Assembly (NCBI GenBank): GCA_027600665.1
Contig: JADGJL010000103.1
Coordinates: forward strand, 1-42,877
Direction of reading: 5' to 3'
DNA: 42,877 bases
Source: Irineochytrium annulatum
Taxonomy: Eukaryota > Chytridiomycota > Chytridiomycetes > Chytridiales > Chytridiaceae
The position numbers and the translations under genes were made by a program. Position 1 is the stretch's first letter. The number at the start of each line of letters is the position of its first letter. Below are positions 12,701 through 22,703 of the stretch, piece after piece. The notes beneath the pieces are model-generated. The model made no database searches. It was not told the origin of the DNA and saw only the letters and a list, made by a program, of their open reading frames with translations.

Positions 12701-13567
12701 CCGCATCTCATCCGGTCCTTTGTCCAGCACCTTGAGGGTGATCCAGTACGACAGCAGCTGCGTGAGCCCGATCAGCGGCAGGCTGAGCTCGGTTGCCAGC
12801 AGCTTTTCGGTCGAGGGTCTCGTCTCGGGCTTCTCGAGCCAGCTCATCACGTCGATCGGTGTGGCGTTAACGAGCCGGGCGCCCTCAGAGTTGGAATGTC
12901 CGTGCAGTGTCAGCGCGGCCTGTTTAATGAAGGAGCCGGCGAGGCTCTCGTAGGTGCGGTGAAGGAGGACAAGCTCATCGAAGTACTCCTCGACGTTGCC
13001 CTGCCCGCCGAAGACCGAGAAAAGCGACGCGCGGCCGGCCTCGACGGCCGCTACGAGGGCGGAGGGACGGGGAAGGTACTCGTTGCGGGAGACGAGGGCC
13101 TGCCGCTTGAGGGTGGCCAGGGCGGCGTAATAGGTAGAGATGACCTCGACACGATCCGCCTGATCCGCGAGATCGCGCGTGACGGCGTGGACGCCGTTCT
13201 TGCTGAGATAACGGTCGTGGAAGTGAAGGAAGATGACGGCCACCAGCGGGAGGGCGGCGTCGAACTCGGGCCCGCCCGTGGGCGAGGTCGGCGTGTTGGC
13301 AGATCTGGACGCGGCCGCGGCGGCGGCGGCGACGGAGCGCTTGAGAGCGGCGCGTAAGAGTTTGATGGTAAGCTGGAGTTGGGTTAGGTCGTCCCGCTGC
13401 TGGTCGAAGGATGCGATCAGTTCGTCACGGACGAGCTCGGCGACGGGCCAGAGGGCCGGCGGCACGGGCACGGCAATCTCGAGGATTCCATGGTACTTGA
13501 CGACGAGGGGGCGGCTCTGCTGTGAGATGTTGATATCCTTCACGGCCTGGTTGAGAGCCGTGAACAT
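772..13567 (-). CDS. FAS: fungal type I fatty acid synthase, fused beta-alpha single chain (3946 aa)
   Basis: This gene makes cytosolic palmitoyl/stearoyl-CoA from acetyl- and malonyl-CoA. Seventeen exons, right to left: 13567-12688, 12606-12385, 12314-11761, 11705-11012, 10943-9388, 9324-8355, 8297-7604, 7530-6732, 6675-6338, 6282-5371, 5327-5188, 5130-4216, 4157-4055, 3999-3311, 3253-2793, 2745-1923, 1862-772. They give 11,841 nt with every phase closing and no internal stop. Domain order: acetyltransferase (GHSQG, Ser299), FMN enoyl reductase (exons 4-5; [12 protein letters not shown]), dehydratase (GDLNPIHV), malonyl/palmitoyl transferase (GHSLGEY, Ser1857), then the alpha half: ACP (GGKSTLQNE, Ser2275), ketoreductase ([10 protein letters not shown], about 2736-2745), ketosynthase (Cys3352, His3589, His3630) and phosphopantetheinyl transferase (GVDV near 3825, WAAKE near 3867). 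The beta-type C-terminus (EALEKWDG) runs directly into the alpha-type N-terminus ([16 protein letters not shown]) without a stop, so both subunits are one polypeptide. In yeast FAS1 and FAS2 are separate genes. The start gives a normal SAT leader. Confidence 0.97.
1863..1922 (-). other. 60-nt in-frame, stop-free intron in FAS ketosynthase region
   Basis: The open frame continues through this stretch, adding residues absent from other FAS ketosynthases between DDIG and VASFHG. It starts GTAAGT and ends TAG. Removing it restores the contiguous conserved [13 protein letters not shown] sequence. Because it is a multiple of three without a stop, simple ORF calling would wrongly include it, and retention would insert 20 residues just before a catalytic His. 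Confidence 0.85.
5131..5187 (-). other. 57-nt in-frame, stop-free intron in FAS alpha region
   Basis: It begins GTACGT and ends CAG. It sits between DPVYKN and AYRPTKP, where FAS alpha chains are continuous. The open frame would read through with 19 extra residues, so the intron is recognised by homology and splice signals rather than by a frame break. Confidence 0.85.
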
Positions 13568-14339
13568 GGTGGGCCGGGTGGGTGGTTGGTGTGGTGTTCC
13601 GGCAGGGAAGTTGGCAGCCTTATGGAAGGGAGCCTGATCGCTTAAGGATCAACGACGGAAAACAACGCGCAGAAGGCGAGTCCGATGAGGAGGGAAGGCG
13701 ATGAGAGCGGGAGGTTATGAGAGGGCCCTAATCGCGGACGGGCTTTGTTCGGGCTCCCCAAGATGGGCTGCTGATATGTATCGATGCACTAATGGGGAAT
13801 CCAACTGACCCAAGCCCAACCTGAGGGAGCATCTTCCACAATCCGCTCAACCCGCGTTTTGTCCGGAAGTGAGGGAACGAAGACTGTGCCCTCATCGATG
13901 GATCTGATCCGCGCTCACCACTCCGCATTTCATGTCCGTAACTCCCTGCAACGATCAGCACCCCTAAAGCCCGGCGTTTAGCCGCAAGCCGAGAAGGGGG
14001 AGGGAATGGTTAAAAATTGGAGACCCGATGATAACTCGGGCTGCACCAGATCGGCGTCTGGGCGTAGCCGCTAAGCCAACCCATTTGGGTCTTGCTGCAA
14101 TCTCAGGCACCAACGCTCATTCTGGTGACCTCTAAGAACTAACAATGTATGTGCGAGCAAGCGCTCAGGCTCTGCAAACAACGATTGCAGAGGCGAACTG
14201 CTACGAGGTAAGGAGAGCTTCAGCAAGGAGGCCGCCTTCTCAGCGATGAAATAAATTCAAGGGAAGAGGAACGAGAAATAACGTTGGCGCGCGATCGATT
14301 TTCCAGACGGAGGCTTAAAGCACATTGGCGAGGTTAAGG
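13568..14339. other. upstream region of FAS, no gene seen
   Basis: This roughly 770-bp spacer lies between the FAS start codon and the eIF4A relic. It should contain the FAS promoter and 5' leader. A short GC-rich stem (CCCGATGATAACTCGGG near 14025-14041) is visible but has no assigned role. No coding homology was seen on either strand. Confidence 0.5.
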
Positions 14340-14860
14340 GGCATATCTTAATTACGAAAAACATACACATCCGTCCACGGGTCATAAATCCAAGCCATTC
14401 GTTGGTTTGCTTGTTGTAAACCTACCCAATCTCGCGAAGCATGCGGGTGTCGTCGCTCGTGAAGAAAGTTGATTGCAACCCTGCGGCCAAAGCGACGTCC
14501 ACGGCCGATGCAATGAATGTAGTTCCCCTTGTTCGCGGAAAGATCGTAGTTGATGACAAGGATACCTGCTGGACGTTGATACCTGCCCGAGCAGGTCGGT
14601 GGTGATGAGGACTCGGGAGCAGCCGGTTCGGAAGGCTTACAAAATCTTATAACGCTCCGTCGGCCATCTCGCCGTGCTAACAATGCGATGTCAGATTAGT
14701 TTAAATGCGCTAAGTCCTTATGAAGCGTATAATCTGCAAGGTGGCGAAATCCCTCTTTTGTGTTTGCTCCGTGAGTCACTCGACCTTCCTGCGCATGTTG
14801 CAACGTGATCATGACAGTCTCGTACAGATTTAAACCCTTTTGCGCAGCCACACTGGCGGA
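14340..14860 (-). pseudogene. eIF4A DEAD-box helicase relic
   Basis: Read leftward, pieces of the second RecA lobe of translation factor eIF4A appear in successive frames: NLYETVMIT, then [10 protein letters not shown], then INVQQVSL, then [20 protein letters not shown] plus [11 protein letters not shown], then [10 protein letters not shown]. The [32 protein letters not shown] block is diagnostic of eIF4A, and the LL(A)RGIDVQQ context favours eIF4A over FAL1/eIF4A3. At least three frame changes and several stops separate the pieces, and the N-terminal RecA lobe is absent. It is therefore a dead partial copy. Whether it is a processed or segmental copy cannot be decided, because too little flank survives. 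Confidence 0.75.
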
Positions 14861-14962
14861 CGACCGTGATGTCACACCTTACGGATGGATGATGGTAGAA
14901 TCGCTTCTGCTTATTACTATGCTTGCAAAATGCGTACAATATACACAGGACTCTGTTGAGGG

Positions 14963-16134
14963 TTATTCTGCAGACTGAACATGCGGCGTAGCCTCGTCCC
15001 AAGGACCGCGAATCTCACTAATCGCGACGAAGTTCTGTGAGTAAAGCAAAAAAAAGCCAGAATACCGACTTCTTGTATTTCTGGACAACCGTCAGCCAGA
15101 ACGGGCAAACGAACGTGATGAACACCAGTGCGAGGCAGTATAAGACCACCGCCAACACCGAAATCCGATAAACGAAGTAAAACGGACACAATGCCGGCGC
15201 CAGCGTCAGCAATATGTCACCAGTCTTTGATCGACCCTTTTCTCTCGTTAGTGGCTGAGCTCGATTCCGAAGGAAAGCTCGAAGGAAGCTAAAAAATGCT
15301 AATATTCACCCGTAATGTCCGAAGCAAGATAGGCAAGAGCGCAAACATCTCCACCGCGAAAGCCAGAAGCGTAAAGACTTGTATATTAGACTCCAATCGG
15401 GAGGCCATTAAAATCGACGCGAAGATCGCCGCGTTGATTGATATCGATTCTGGGAAGCTTTCAGCCGCACCCAGGTGGAAACAAACCAATATCAGGCGAA
15501 GACTCTTCACACGGTTTCCTCGAAAGCGATATTCGCGTATCATCACTGCATCCTTACCGAATCACAACCGATGTCCTCGACTCATAGTCATGAAACAATA
15601 AGTTTGCCATGAACAACAGCGAAGACAAAGCCCAGATCGTATCGCTGCTCGTGTCCTTCGTCAGTGTTCTCAGCATCGGCGTTAACCCCGCCAGCAGGAC
15701 CGAAAACACCGTCCCGCTCTTCACGACGTGACCATACCCGCCACCCACACCCGGACCCTCGCTCGTGTTCGAACCCCACCAAGCCCACCAACATCCCACG
15801 CCCAAGACCGTCAGTGCTGATGTGGCCCAGAGCAGCGTCGAGGCCGGTAGCGCGACGTCGGTTGGCGCGCCGCTGGGGCGGTGGAGGTTCAGAAAGGCCC
15901 CGACAAAGATGGCGACGGCGGAAAGCTGCTGGGTCACGGCCGTGGATTGGTGCGCAACGCTCCAGTACGTGTAGGTGATGACGTTCTCTGAAGTTTGCGG
16001 AAGTGAGGTTATATCGCGCTCCTGATGCATCGAAAAAAAAAATTATCCTTGCTACCGTTGCTCCTGAGGCCCTGCAGGAAGGCCGAGTCCGTGTAATTGT
16101 CCTCGGCGCCGGTCTTGCGCCAGAGGACCTTCAT
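14963..16134 (-). CDS. GPI2: PIG-C/GPI2, subunit of GPI-GlcNAc transferase (292 aa)
   Basis: This is an ER multi-spanning membrane subunit of the complex that transfers GlcNAc to phosphatidylinositol, the first step of GPI-anchor synthesis. Five exons: 16134-16056, 15987-15558, 15457-15310, 15236-15070, 15017-14963, all in phase. Family landmarks in order are KVLWRK...DNYTDSAFLQGLR at the N-terminus, YWSVAHQSTAVTQQL, LTKDTSSDTIWALS (PIG-C: LTETVSTDTIYAMS), INAAIFASILMASRL, VEMFALLPILLRTLR, CPFWLTVVQKYKN and the C-terminal EIRGPWDEA (PIG-C: NIHGPWDEA). Length matches the human protein (297 aa). The last intron uses a weak GTCGGT donor, and the intron ending at 15458 uses a TGAAAG acceptor; both are supported by the recovered homology. 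The gene is divergent from NDUFB9. Confidence 0.92.
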
Positions 16135-16185
16135 GCAAGGCACTCGGCAGTAGATTTTGTGATCGAGGTTGTCGCCATCACCAAG
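16135..16185. promoter_or_regulatory. 51-bp bidirectional promoter/leader space between GPI2 and NDUFB9
   Basis: The two proposed start codons face away from each other with only 51 bp between them. Core promoters and 5' leaders of both genes must therefore overlap each other or the opposing coding sequence. No TATA box is evident. The distance depends on both first exons being correct; the NDUFB9 first exon is short and less certain. Confidence 0.5.
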
Positions 16186-16687
16186 ATGATCGTCCCTGTG
16201 CTGAAGGTGCGGGCTTTGATCCCAACGGCTCCGCGGTGTATATTAACCACGCTGTTTCCAGTCGGAGGCCATCTCGCACTCGCGGAGGGTCCGATCGCTC
16301 TACCGGAAGTCGCTCAAACTCTCGCTGGACTGGTACTGGCAGAAAATGGAGTGGAGGGAGAAGGCCGTCAGGATCCGGGCCATGTTCGACGTCAACAAGC
16401 ACATTACGAACCCGAAGCAGATCGAGCACCTTTGCAGGCAGACCGAGGTCGAACTTTCGTACTATTCGCACCCCCAGCCGTATATACGTACGTTTTTGTT
16501 ATATGTCCCTGGAACCCGCCTTGATGATGAATAGACCCTGCATCGAACGGTGGGACGAAGTGGGAGCGGAACACGCCTATGCCGGAGGAGGTGTGTTCAT
16601 CGTCTTTCTTCAAAATTTTCTTACGATGTCCTGTGACGTCGCCAGGTTATACGACGCGGAGTCTTTCTCTTCGACAACAGCTCTTGA
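16186..16687 (+). CDS. NDUFB9: NDUFB9/B22, LYR-motif subunit of mitochondrial complex I (114 aa)
   Basis: This is an accessory membrane-arm subunit of NADH:ubiquinone oxidoreductase in the mitochondrial inner membrane; LYR proteins bind the mitochondrial acyl carrier protein. Proposed exons: 16186-16206, 16262-16487, 16535-16590, 16646-16687. The LYR motif is seen in RRVRSLYRKSLKLSLDWY, followed by an Arg-rich helix (MEWREKAVRIRAMFDVNKH) and the family signature HPQPYI (human QHPQPYIF), then GGTKWERNTPMPEE, matching the PGGTSYER region. Exons 2 and 3 are secure. Exon 1 (seven codons) and the final 14-codon exon rest on splice signals only. A complex I subunit implies the organism respires through complex I, unlike baker's yeast. 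Confidence 0.85.
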
Positions 16688-16856
16688 ACCAACAATGTAT
16701 TCAGCTTTAAATCATTAAACACCCTTTCTCGCCACAATCTGCGTTGTTTATTTGTATGGTGTCGTACTGCTGTTTCATACACAAGCTCGTAAGGCACCCT
16801 CCTTTGTGATCGTCGCTGGTAACCCAAATTGGATAAGCGTGCAAATCTCCCACTCA

Positions 16857-18778
16857 TCAAGCGTGGAGGTTGAAGAAATCGAACGTCGCCTTTTCCGGGT
16901 CGAGATGATTCTGCATAAAGTCCTCATTGCCGGGGGCACCCCCCGTGATCAGTGACCCGGCACCCCCCGTCAGTCCCAGTATCCCGTCCAGATCAGATGG
17001 AGCGTTCCCGTCGACGCCTTGTGCCCCATCAATGAAGGACGAAAGGAACGAGTCGTCGTCCCCATTTGACTCATTAAAGAGCTCGACAAACGGATCGTCC
17101 AGGACGTTCTGAAGGTGATTGTCGAGCGCGTCGATTCGACCCTCGAGGTGGAGGGCCGCCTGCGAGGCCTCGTCAAGGCGGTTGTTGTACTGCAACGGGA
17201 TCGGCGTCCCGGACGTTGGCTGCGAAGGGAACCCTTCGCCGACGAGCGCGCTGGTCGCTTCCGCGAGACCGAAGATGGGAGGCTGCGTTTCCACCGCCGA
17301 GAGGGATGCTAAATCGTCGGCGGTCCTCGAGATGCCGTTCGAGGGATTGGCGTCCACTGGTGACCCTTTCAGCTCCGGCGTCTGAATCAGCTCCAAGACG
17401 CGTTGATGAACGAGGTCTGTTCAGTGGGGAATAACGGTGTTAATATTATAATGTGGGTAACCCCTTACCAAGATCATCGAAAGTCGGAGCGACTACTTTG
17501 ATCAAGATAAATCCGAAAAAGAGCGGAAGACAGGCCGAGGAAGAGGAGGAGTAGGAGAGAGGGAAACATCAATTAAAACATGCATCGACCAACCATTCTA
17601 CAGGTGGGCATCGACGAACTCAGCTCTCGTATCATACCTGCGTTAGATATCTCCTTCGATGTCGATACTTCCGGAGCGGTGCCGTCCTCCAACAGCAGCC
17701 TTCGCTTCTTCGTGTGTATCGCTGGTTTTGCCGCCTTTTTTGATGAGAATACCGACGCCAGAAAGCGCACGATCTTATCAATAGTATCCTGTTGCCGTTG
17801 GTACCGCTCCCGAAGCGCCATCGATTCGCTCCACAAAACCTGATTCTCCCTCTGAATCGCCTTTAGGTCCGTGCTGATGGCGAGCTGATGGCGCTTAATA
17901 GCAGAGATTTCGTGCAAGAACCCGTTCACGTCGATCACACCACCACTATTATCTTTCTCCCCTTCGCCTTCCCTCCCTTTCTTCCGCGAAACCAGGCACA
18001 GCAAGTCCGGTTGGTTGCGTTGAAAATGCGGATTGGCAAATTCCCACATCTCCGGCAATCCGTCTGAATGGAGGGCACCCTGGCCGATGTGCGGGATCTT
18101 GTGAAAACCATCTTCCGTGGCGGCGTCAGTTACAGTGAACAAGCATGCACCTCAATATAAACTTACACATATTCAGCTGACGAACGAACGACGAAAAGTT
18201 ATTATGCTTAAAAAACTTCGGTAAAACATCCCGAGCGAAGTCCTCGTGCCGTTGCACTGATGTACACCATTAAATAACGAACCCATGGCATAAGTCTCAC
18301 CAATAAATGCAGTGCCGTCGTCCGACCAGTGAATGAGATCATTCGTGTCCTCGTCGCTGACCATGCTGCCAGAGCAATCAGTACGCAAGAAATCACCAAA
18401 ATGCCACCACACTCACTTGTACAGCTTGTTCAGAAAAGCCGGTACGTTCTTGACCGAGTACGGCTTGGCGACGGGCGCCAGGCGTGGGTTGGCTGCAGTT
18501 GATGACGGGAGGGGGGTGGGTGTGGCCGACAAAGGCGAAGGGGCCGGCCCTTTCGTGCCCACAATCAGCTGCTTCTTCAGCAATGATTCTTTCGCATGCG
18601 CGGGCGGCTGGTGGAGGACGATGGGGGGCACGAAGGGGTCAGGCAATGGCGCAGCCGGGGACGGCACGGCGAGAACCGAGGCCGGCTCGGCCGTCGAGAT
18701 GCTCGGCGTCGAGGGGACGCTGCTGCCGGCGGTGGCCGGGGCGGCCTTGGCATTCGCCGCACTCCTCTTCCTCTTCAT
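16857..18778 (-). CDS. HSF1: heat shock transcription factor (525 aa)
   Basis: This nuclear trimeric activator binds nGAAn repeats and drives the heat-shock response. Exons: 18778-18417, 18365-18301, 18256-18167, 18111-17638, 17495-17469 (27 nt), 17416-16857, all in phase. The DNA-binding winged helix spans about residues 113-218: [46 protein letters not shown] then RQLNMYGFHKI, and [11 protein letters not shown] heptad-rich HR-A/B trimerisation region follows (about 236-295; [20 protein letters not shown]). Basic clusters MKRKR at the start and KKRR after HR-A/B look like nuclear localisation signals. The N-terminal 110 residues are Pro/Ala/Ser-rich. The C-terminal part is acidic ([11 protein letters not shown]), plausibly the activation region. 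Three introns cut the DNA-binding domain. The upstream in-frame region before MKRKRS lacks homology, so that Met was chosen. Confidence 0.93.
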
Positions 18779-19393
18779 GGTGGGCAACTCCAATGAAACT
18801 GACAAGGGCACTTTTGTGTGATCGACGAATCCTTTACACCTCAATTGATCGGCATGCAGGATAACGGCACTAAATGTCACGCTTCCATCACTCACCATTT
18901 TCGCTGCATCTGCTATCAGAGCCACATCCCGCTTCTGCCAAACTTCCTCATTCCTCCAAGCGTTTCTGCTTATGTTTTGTCTGTCAGGAACTCATAACTG
19001 GCCCACGTGTCGAATTCTGTAGATATGACATAAATTCTACGGTGACCACGGTGATATAGTACAGGAACCCCAAATAAAATCCAGCATGAGGATACCGTGC
19101 AAGGATGTACATCCTCTTAACTCATATAGTAATGACTGGTATGTCCAAACCTTGTGGACGTATACCCGCATACAACGACAAATGAGTAGCTTTCGTCCAA
19201 GTTAACGCAGTTACCTTTTCCACGATAGCTCCAGCTAGAAGTTTCAAGCGCATATCTGGTACTCGAGATGGCTCACTAGTATCTTTATAAATTGTTTATG
19301 TTGTACCCATGTATTTCCACCCACCTACTTGTTGTCCACGTTCGCCGCAGGGCTAGCGACGCTATGAATGGAAGCACCGGTAGACTGGTTTTG
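18779..19393. other. upstream region of HSF, no gene seen
   Basis: About 600 bp lie between the HSF start and the left LTR of the copia element. It should carry the HSF promoter. I looked for clear nGAAnnTTCnnGAA heat-shock elements and saw no perfect array. The right part is AT-rich, without coding signal. Confidence 0.5.
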
Positions 19394-19826
19394 TCAGGCG
19401 AATCGCAATATCACGCTTACTTTAGTATACATACGGGTTTGATATGCCATAATCACTAAAAGGTGATGCGGCGTCAAGTTCCGAATGTTCCCATCCAACA
19501 GGGATAGCGCTCCTTTCTCAGAAAAAAGCAACACCAATGGAATAATGGTGGAATACAGTTGAAGTCATTCTGTGTAGTGGAAGTAGGGAGACTCAGCAAG
19601 TGTTGTCCGACCCGAGCAAAGGACCCGCCTATACAGTTGGTGAAATCTACGGGATCCTCCTGAGATCCGCTTCATCGCTGATATTTAAGGGAATAGCTAC
19701 CCCGTATGGATATTGGCCACGTTATAAAGACTACTCAAAGAGGCGAGATAAGGCGTAACCACGTGATTGTGAAAATCCAAAGTTGGGTCGATCTCACAGT
19801 GTATTCAGTGATTAGGCTGGACAACA
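19394..19826 (+). repeat. 5' LTR of copia copy A
   Basis: It begins TGTCA and shares long words with the reverse complement of 40960-41421, for example AAGTAGGGAGACTCAGCAAG and GATATGCCATAATCACTA. Homology continues to about 19826, so the LTR is about 430 bp. The right border is approximate because no clean terminal CA plus primer-binding site could be fixed. Confidence 0.8.
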
Positions 19827-20684
19827 GATTGTGGCGGTCCCTTCCCTGTTAAGCTGCGGAACCGTGCCTCCGACATAAGTTCGTAAGTGTTGAATGTAGG
19901 TGAATAAGAGTAGTAAAGCCCATAGCGCCGTCGTCGTCCGTCGTGAGGGATGTGTCGGCGCAGAAATATATTCAATGCAGTGTCGAAGGTGTTGAACATC
20001 CCGCCCTCAGCACCTACTTATTGCAGAGCCTTGGGTTGCCACTGGGCACACCACGCGTATCGCCGAAGCGATGATGGGCATGATACGAGAAGTCTAAGAG
20101 GGCTTTTTCGTCAGTGACCATATGGGAGGATAAAGGGGTTTTGACTCCCCATCCGTCCGTCGTCGATCAAAGGCCTAGAGGGCGTGAGTGTGAAGGAGCT
20201 TCATATCCCTGACGCGAGAAGCAACGCCGGGCTTCTTGTATCTCGTCGTTATGACGTCGTCCGGATCGAACAGCGAACAGCGTAGCCATGACCAAGTGTT
20301 CGGGAGGAGATATTTTGTCGGAGTTGATCCCGCAGTGCGCTTTGCAATCGGCGCTAACCAAGTATGTTTGGTTAATAACAGTACAGGTAACAAAAGCAGT
20401 CGCTCAGCCGGGGTGACAATACCTCTTCCGGAGAAGGGGCGCTTCCCTTATTGGGACGGTCTGTACCTACCTGGGACTGAAACGTGACTCGGCCTCATAC
20501 TTGCTCTTCGCCATCGGACGGGATTATGGGGTTGCTCTGTCGCTGGAGCACAGTGGCCCTCCAGCCCGGATTGTCCCGCAGAGGTCCTCGGAAAGCTGGA
20601 TCGGCAGCTTTTCCAAGCCACTTTGGTCATACAGCATCCAGTCAATCCGCTAGGAGTTATCTTAGCGGATGGTCGTGTAGTAAA

Positions 20685-20826
20685 GCACGGCAGGAAGCGG
20701 TCTCTGACTATCACGGGTGACGGCCAGATTGTCCTCCCCACTAACAGGAGTTAGCCTGCGGGTGGCATGGCAGGAAGAGGCCACTGACTACCAGGGGTGA
20801 TGGCCAGATTGTCCTCCCCACTAACA
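20685..20826. repeat. two-copy imperfect tandem repeat, 80-bp period
   Basis: A segment ending CCAGATTGTCCTCCCCACTA occurs twice exactly 80 bp apart (copies ending 20746 and 20826). The preceding words are CACGGCAGGAAGCGG and CATGGCAGGAAGAGG. The copies differ by several substitutions. Upstream similarity (TAGGAGTTATCTTAGCGG and CAGGAGTTAGCCTGCGG) suggests the unit extends further left. It lies inside copia copy A. Confidence 0.8.
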
Positions 20827-22507
20827 ACTCGAATTGAAGGCGAAGCGGCTTCAGGCTTTAATGGTTCCGTCGAAAACTTTTGATGGATTTCTCCAAGCAG
20901 CATCAGAAAGCTTTGGGGATCCATATGAATGCTGTGGCTGACCGCTCCGATATCGTACTTTTGAAGTTGACAGCTATCAATCTGTTGCAGGATATAGCAA
21001 ACTATTTACGTGATAGGTTTACGGTGAGCTTGCAGACTCTGCGCTGTTTAATGAGACTTTTGAGTGGATCTTATGACCATGACTCTCGGAGGCTTTCAGA
21101 AGTACATGATACGTCTGAACGAACAAATTGGCAGCCATGAAGGAATATTGCAGTCCACTAGAGCCTCAGTTTGAGTTTCCACCTTTTGAAGCTCCTGTAC
21201 CTCCCGGAACGACCTGGCTTGACCTGTATCAAATTGTCAAGTCAGAGGTCTACAATGACTGCAATGACCAGCGCAATTGACTCAAAACGGTTTTTCAATC
21301 AAAGACTATGATGGATCTTTCGGACACCAAAGCGCTTGCCATTCTGATTCATGAGTATGGGCCTCGCGGTAGCAAATCAAATGTGTGTATACGGGACTTG
21401 CAGGATGCATCACATCAACTGATTTCATTGCATGTCATGAATTTAGTTACAGGCAACTTTCAAAAATAAAGGTGACTCCTATGGCAGTCACTTATCAACA
21501 CGACGAGACTGACGATATTTTATTTCATGTTTGATGAAACTGTCATACCTTGTCAAACCCGCCTTGATGTACCCGGTTAACTACCTCGCACAATTTGAAG
21601 CTGGTAAGCCACATGAAAAGACATGAAAGCCTTAGTTCAAATACTGCAATATTTACGCTGCACTTACGACTATGGAATTTTATTAAGATTTCGTCAGTGG
21701 AACAAGTTCTATTTTATAATGAACTAACTCCAAAGCAATTCCCAATTTATGCCAATGCAAATGGAGACGAACATGACAGAAAGTCACGTTCTGGCTGGGC
21801 TTTTCTATGTAGCGGTTGTGTCTGGGCATGGTAGTAACAATCAAAGCATAATTGCTTTGCCATCAATGGAAGCTGAGACATACGCCTTAAGCAAAGCAAT
21901 CAAACGGTTATATGGTTTAAACATCCATTGAGAGAAACTTGCTCGTCCTTTAACAATGCCAAGCACTATCTTTCAAGACAACCAGTCTACGATTACGTTA
22001 GCATTAAACCCGATTCATCATCACCGTGTCAAGCACTTCGAGATAAAAAGTGCATTCATCAGGCAAAATATTGCTGAGAAAATCGTGCATCAGAATATTG
22101 CATGACGGAAGACATGATAGCTGACATATTTACAGTGGCACAGCCAGCAGGATTGTGTATTGTACATAGACAATTAGGAGTCCGCTCATTGGGAGACGTG
22201 AAGGAACAAGTTCGATAATACGCTTACATGTCAAATCTTCCATCTCATGGCAAATTTTAGACCTCACCACAATTGGTATTCACCACCATAATTTAAATTA
22301 TCTCTGACTATGCAAAAATGCAAAAGAAAGCAGAAGGACTATGCAAATTTTCCAAAGTCGCATGGGGAGTAGCATAGCAACATGTGAAGATCGGAGTCAT
22401 GCCCTTTCACATGGTTTATGAATATCAAAATGTGGTAGATTAAAACAATCGAGTGAGATCCATGACATAATAGCCTCCGATAGTGATTATGACATATCGC
22501 GGGGGGG

Positions 22508-22540
22508 TGTCAGCCGGAACGCAATACAGGTATATGGTAG
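22508..22540 (+). repeat. truncated LTR 5' end (3' LTR of copia copy A)
   Basis: TGTCAGCCGGAACGCAATAC matches the first 20 bases of both LTRs (TGTCAGGCGAATCGCAAT and TGTCAAGCGGAACGCAGT) and directly follows a run of seven G. Similarity fades within about 35 bp, so only the LTR start survives. Confidence 0.6.
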
Positions 22541-22703
22541 AGATTGTGGATCGACATGTATTGATTGGAGTCACCACCCCGTGATGACGACTCATGCGGC
22601 CGACGGCACCCGGTTAGGAGAGAGCCAAGCATTCAAGCAGTGGCGCGGCCTTTCACGTCGGCGGGATTATAACCGAGTGCAGCTTTACAGTGATGCGTTC
22701 AAG

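Larger units (their letters stand above)
19394..22540 (+). mobile_element. decayed Ty1/copia retrotransposon (copy A)
   Basis: A 5' LTR starts with TGTCAGGCG at 19394. Downstream are fragments of one pol in the + direction. At about 20310-20486 a piece resembles the segment before GAG-pre-integrase (GVTIPLPEKGRFPYWDGLYL). At about 21580-21700 comes the end of reverse transcriptase (MKALVQILQYLRCTYDYGIL). At about 21750-22000 is RNase H (DRKSRSG, then QSIIALPSMEAETYALSKAI in another frame). At about 21960-22200 is the C-terminal copia block (TEDMIADIFTVAQPAG). Integrase and most of the reverse transcriptase are missing, and stops and frame changes are frequent, so it cannot be active. A G-run at 22501-22507, a candidate polypurine tract, abuts a second TGTCA at 22508, as expected at a 3' LTR. 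Confidence 0.85.

Noticed and set aside
12641..13357. 238-codon + strand frame
   Set aside because: Antisense to FAS exon 1; its Arg/Gly-rich repeats mirror the Ala/Leu-rich sense codons.
772..18778. A biosynthetic gene cluster around FAS
   Set aside because: Neighbours are housekeeping genes (GPI2, NDUFB9, HSF) with no tailoring enzymes, transporter or second synthase. The KS, ACP and PPT are part of ordinary fungal FAS.
19800..20700. tRNA or rRNA genes in the non-coding stretch
   Set aside because: No cloverleaf with a GTTCGAATC-type T arm or matching acceptor stem was found by eye, and parts of the stretch read as copia pol.
20685..20826. CRISPR-like repeat
   Set aside because: Only two diverged units with no short identical repeats separated by unique spacers; the host is eukaryotic.
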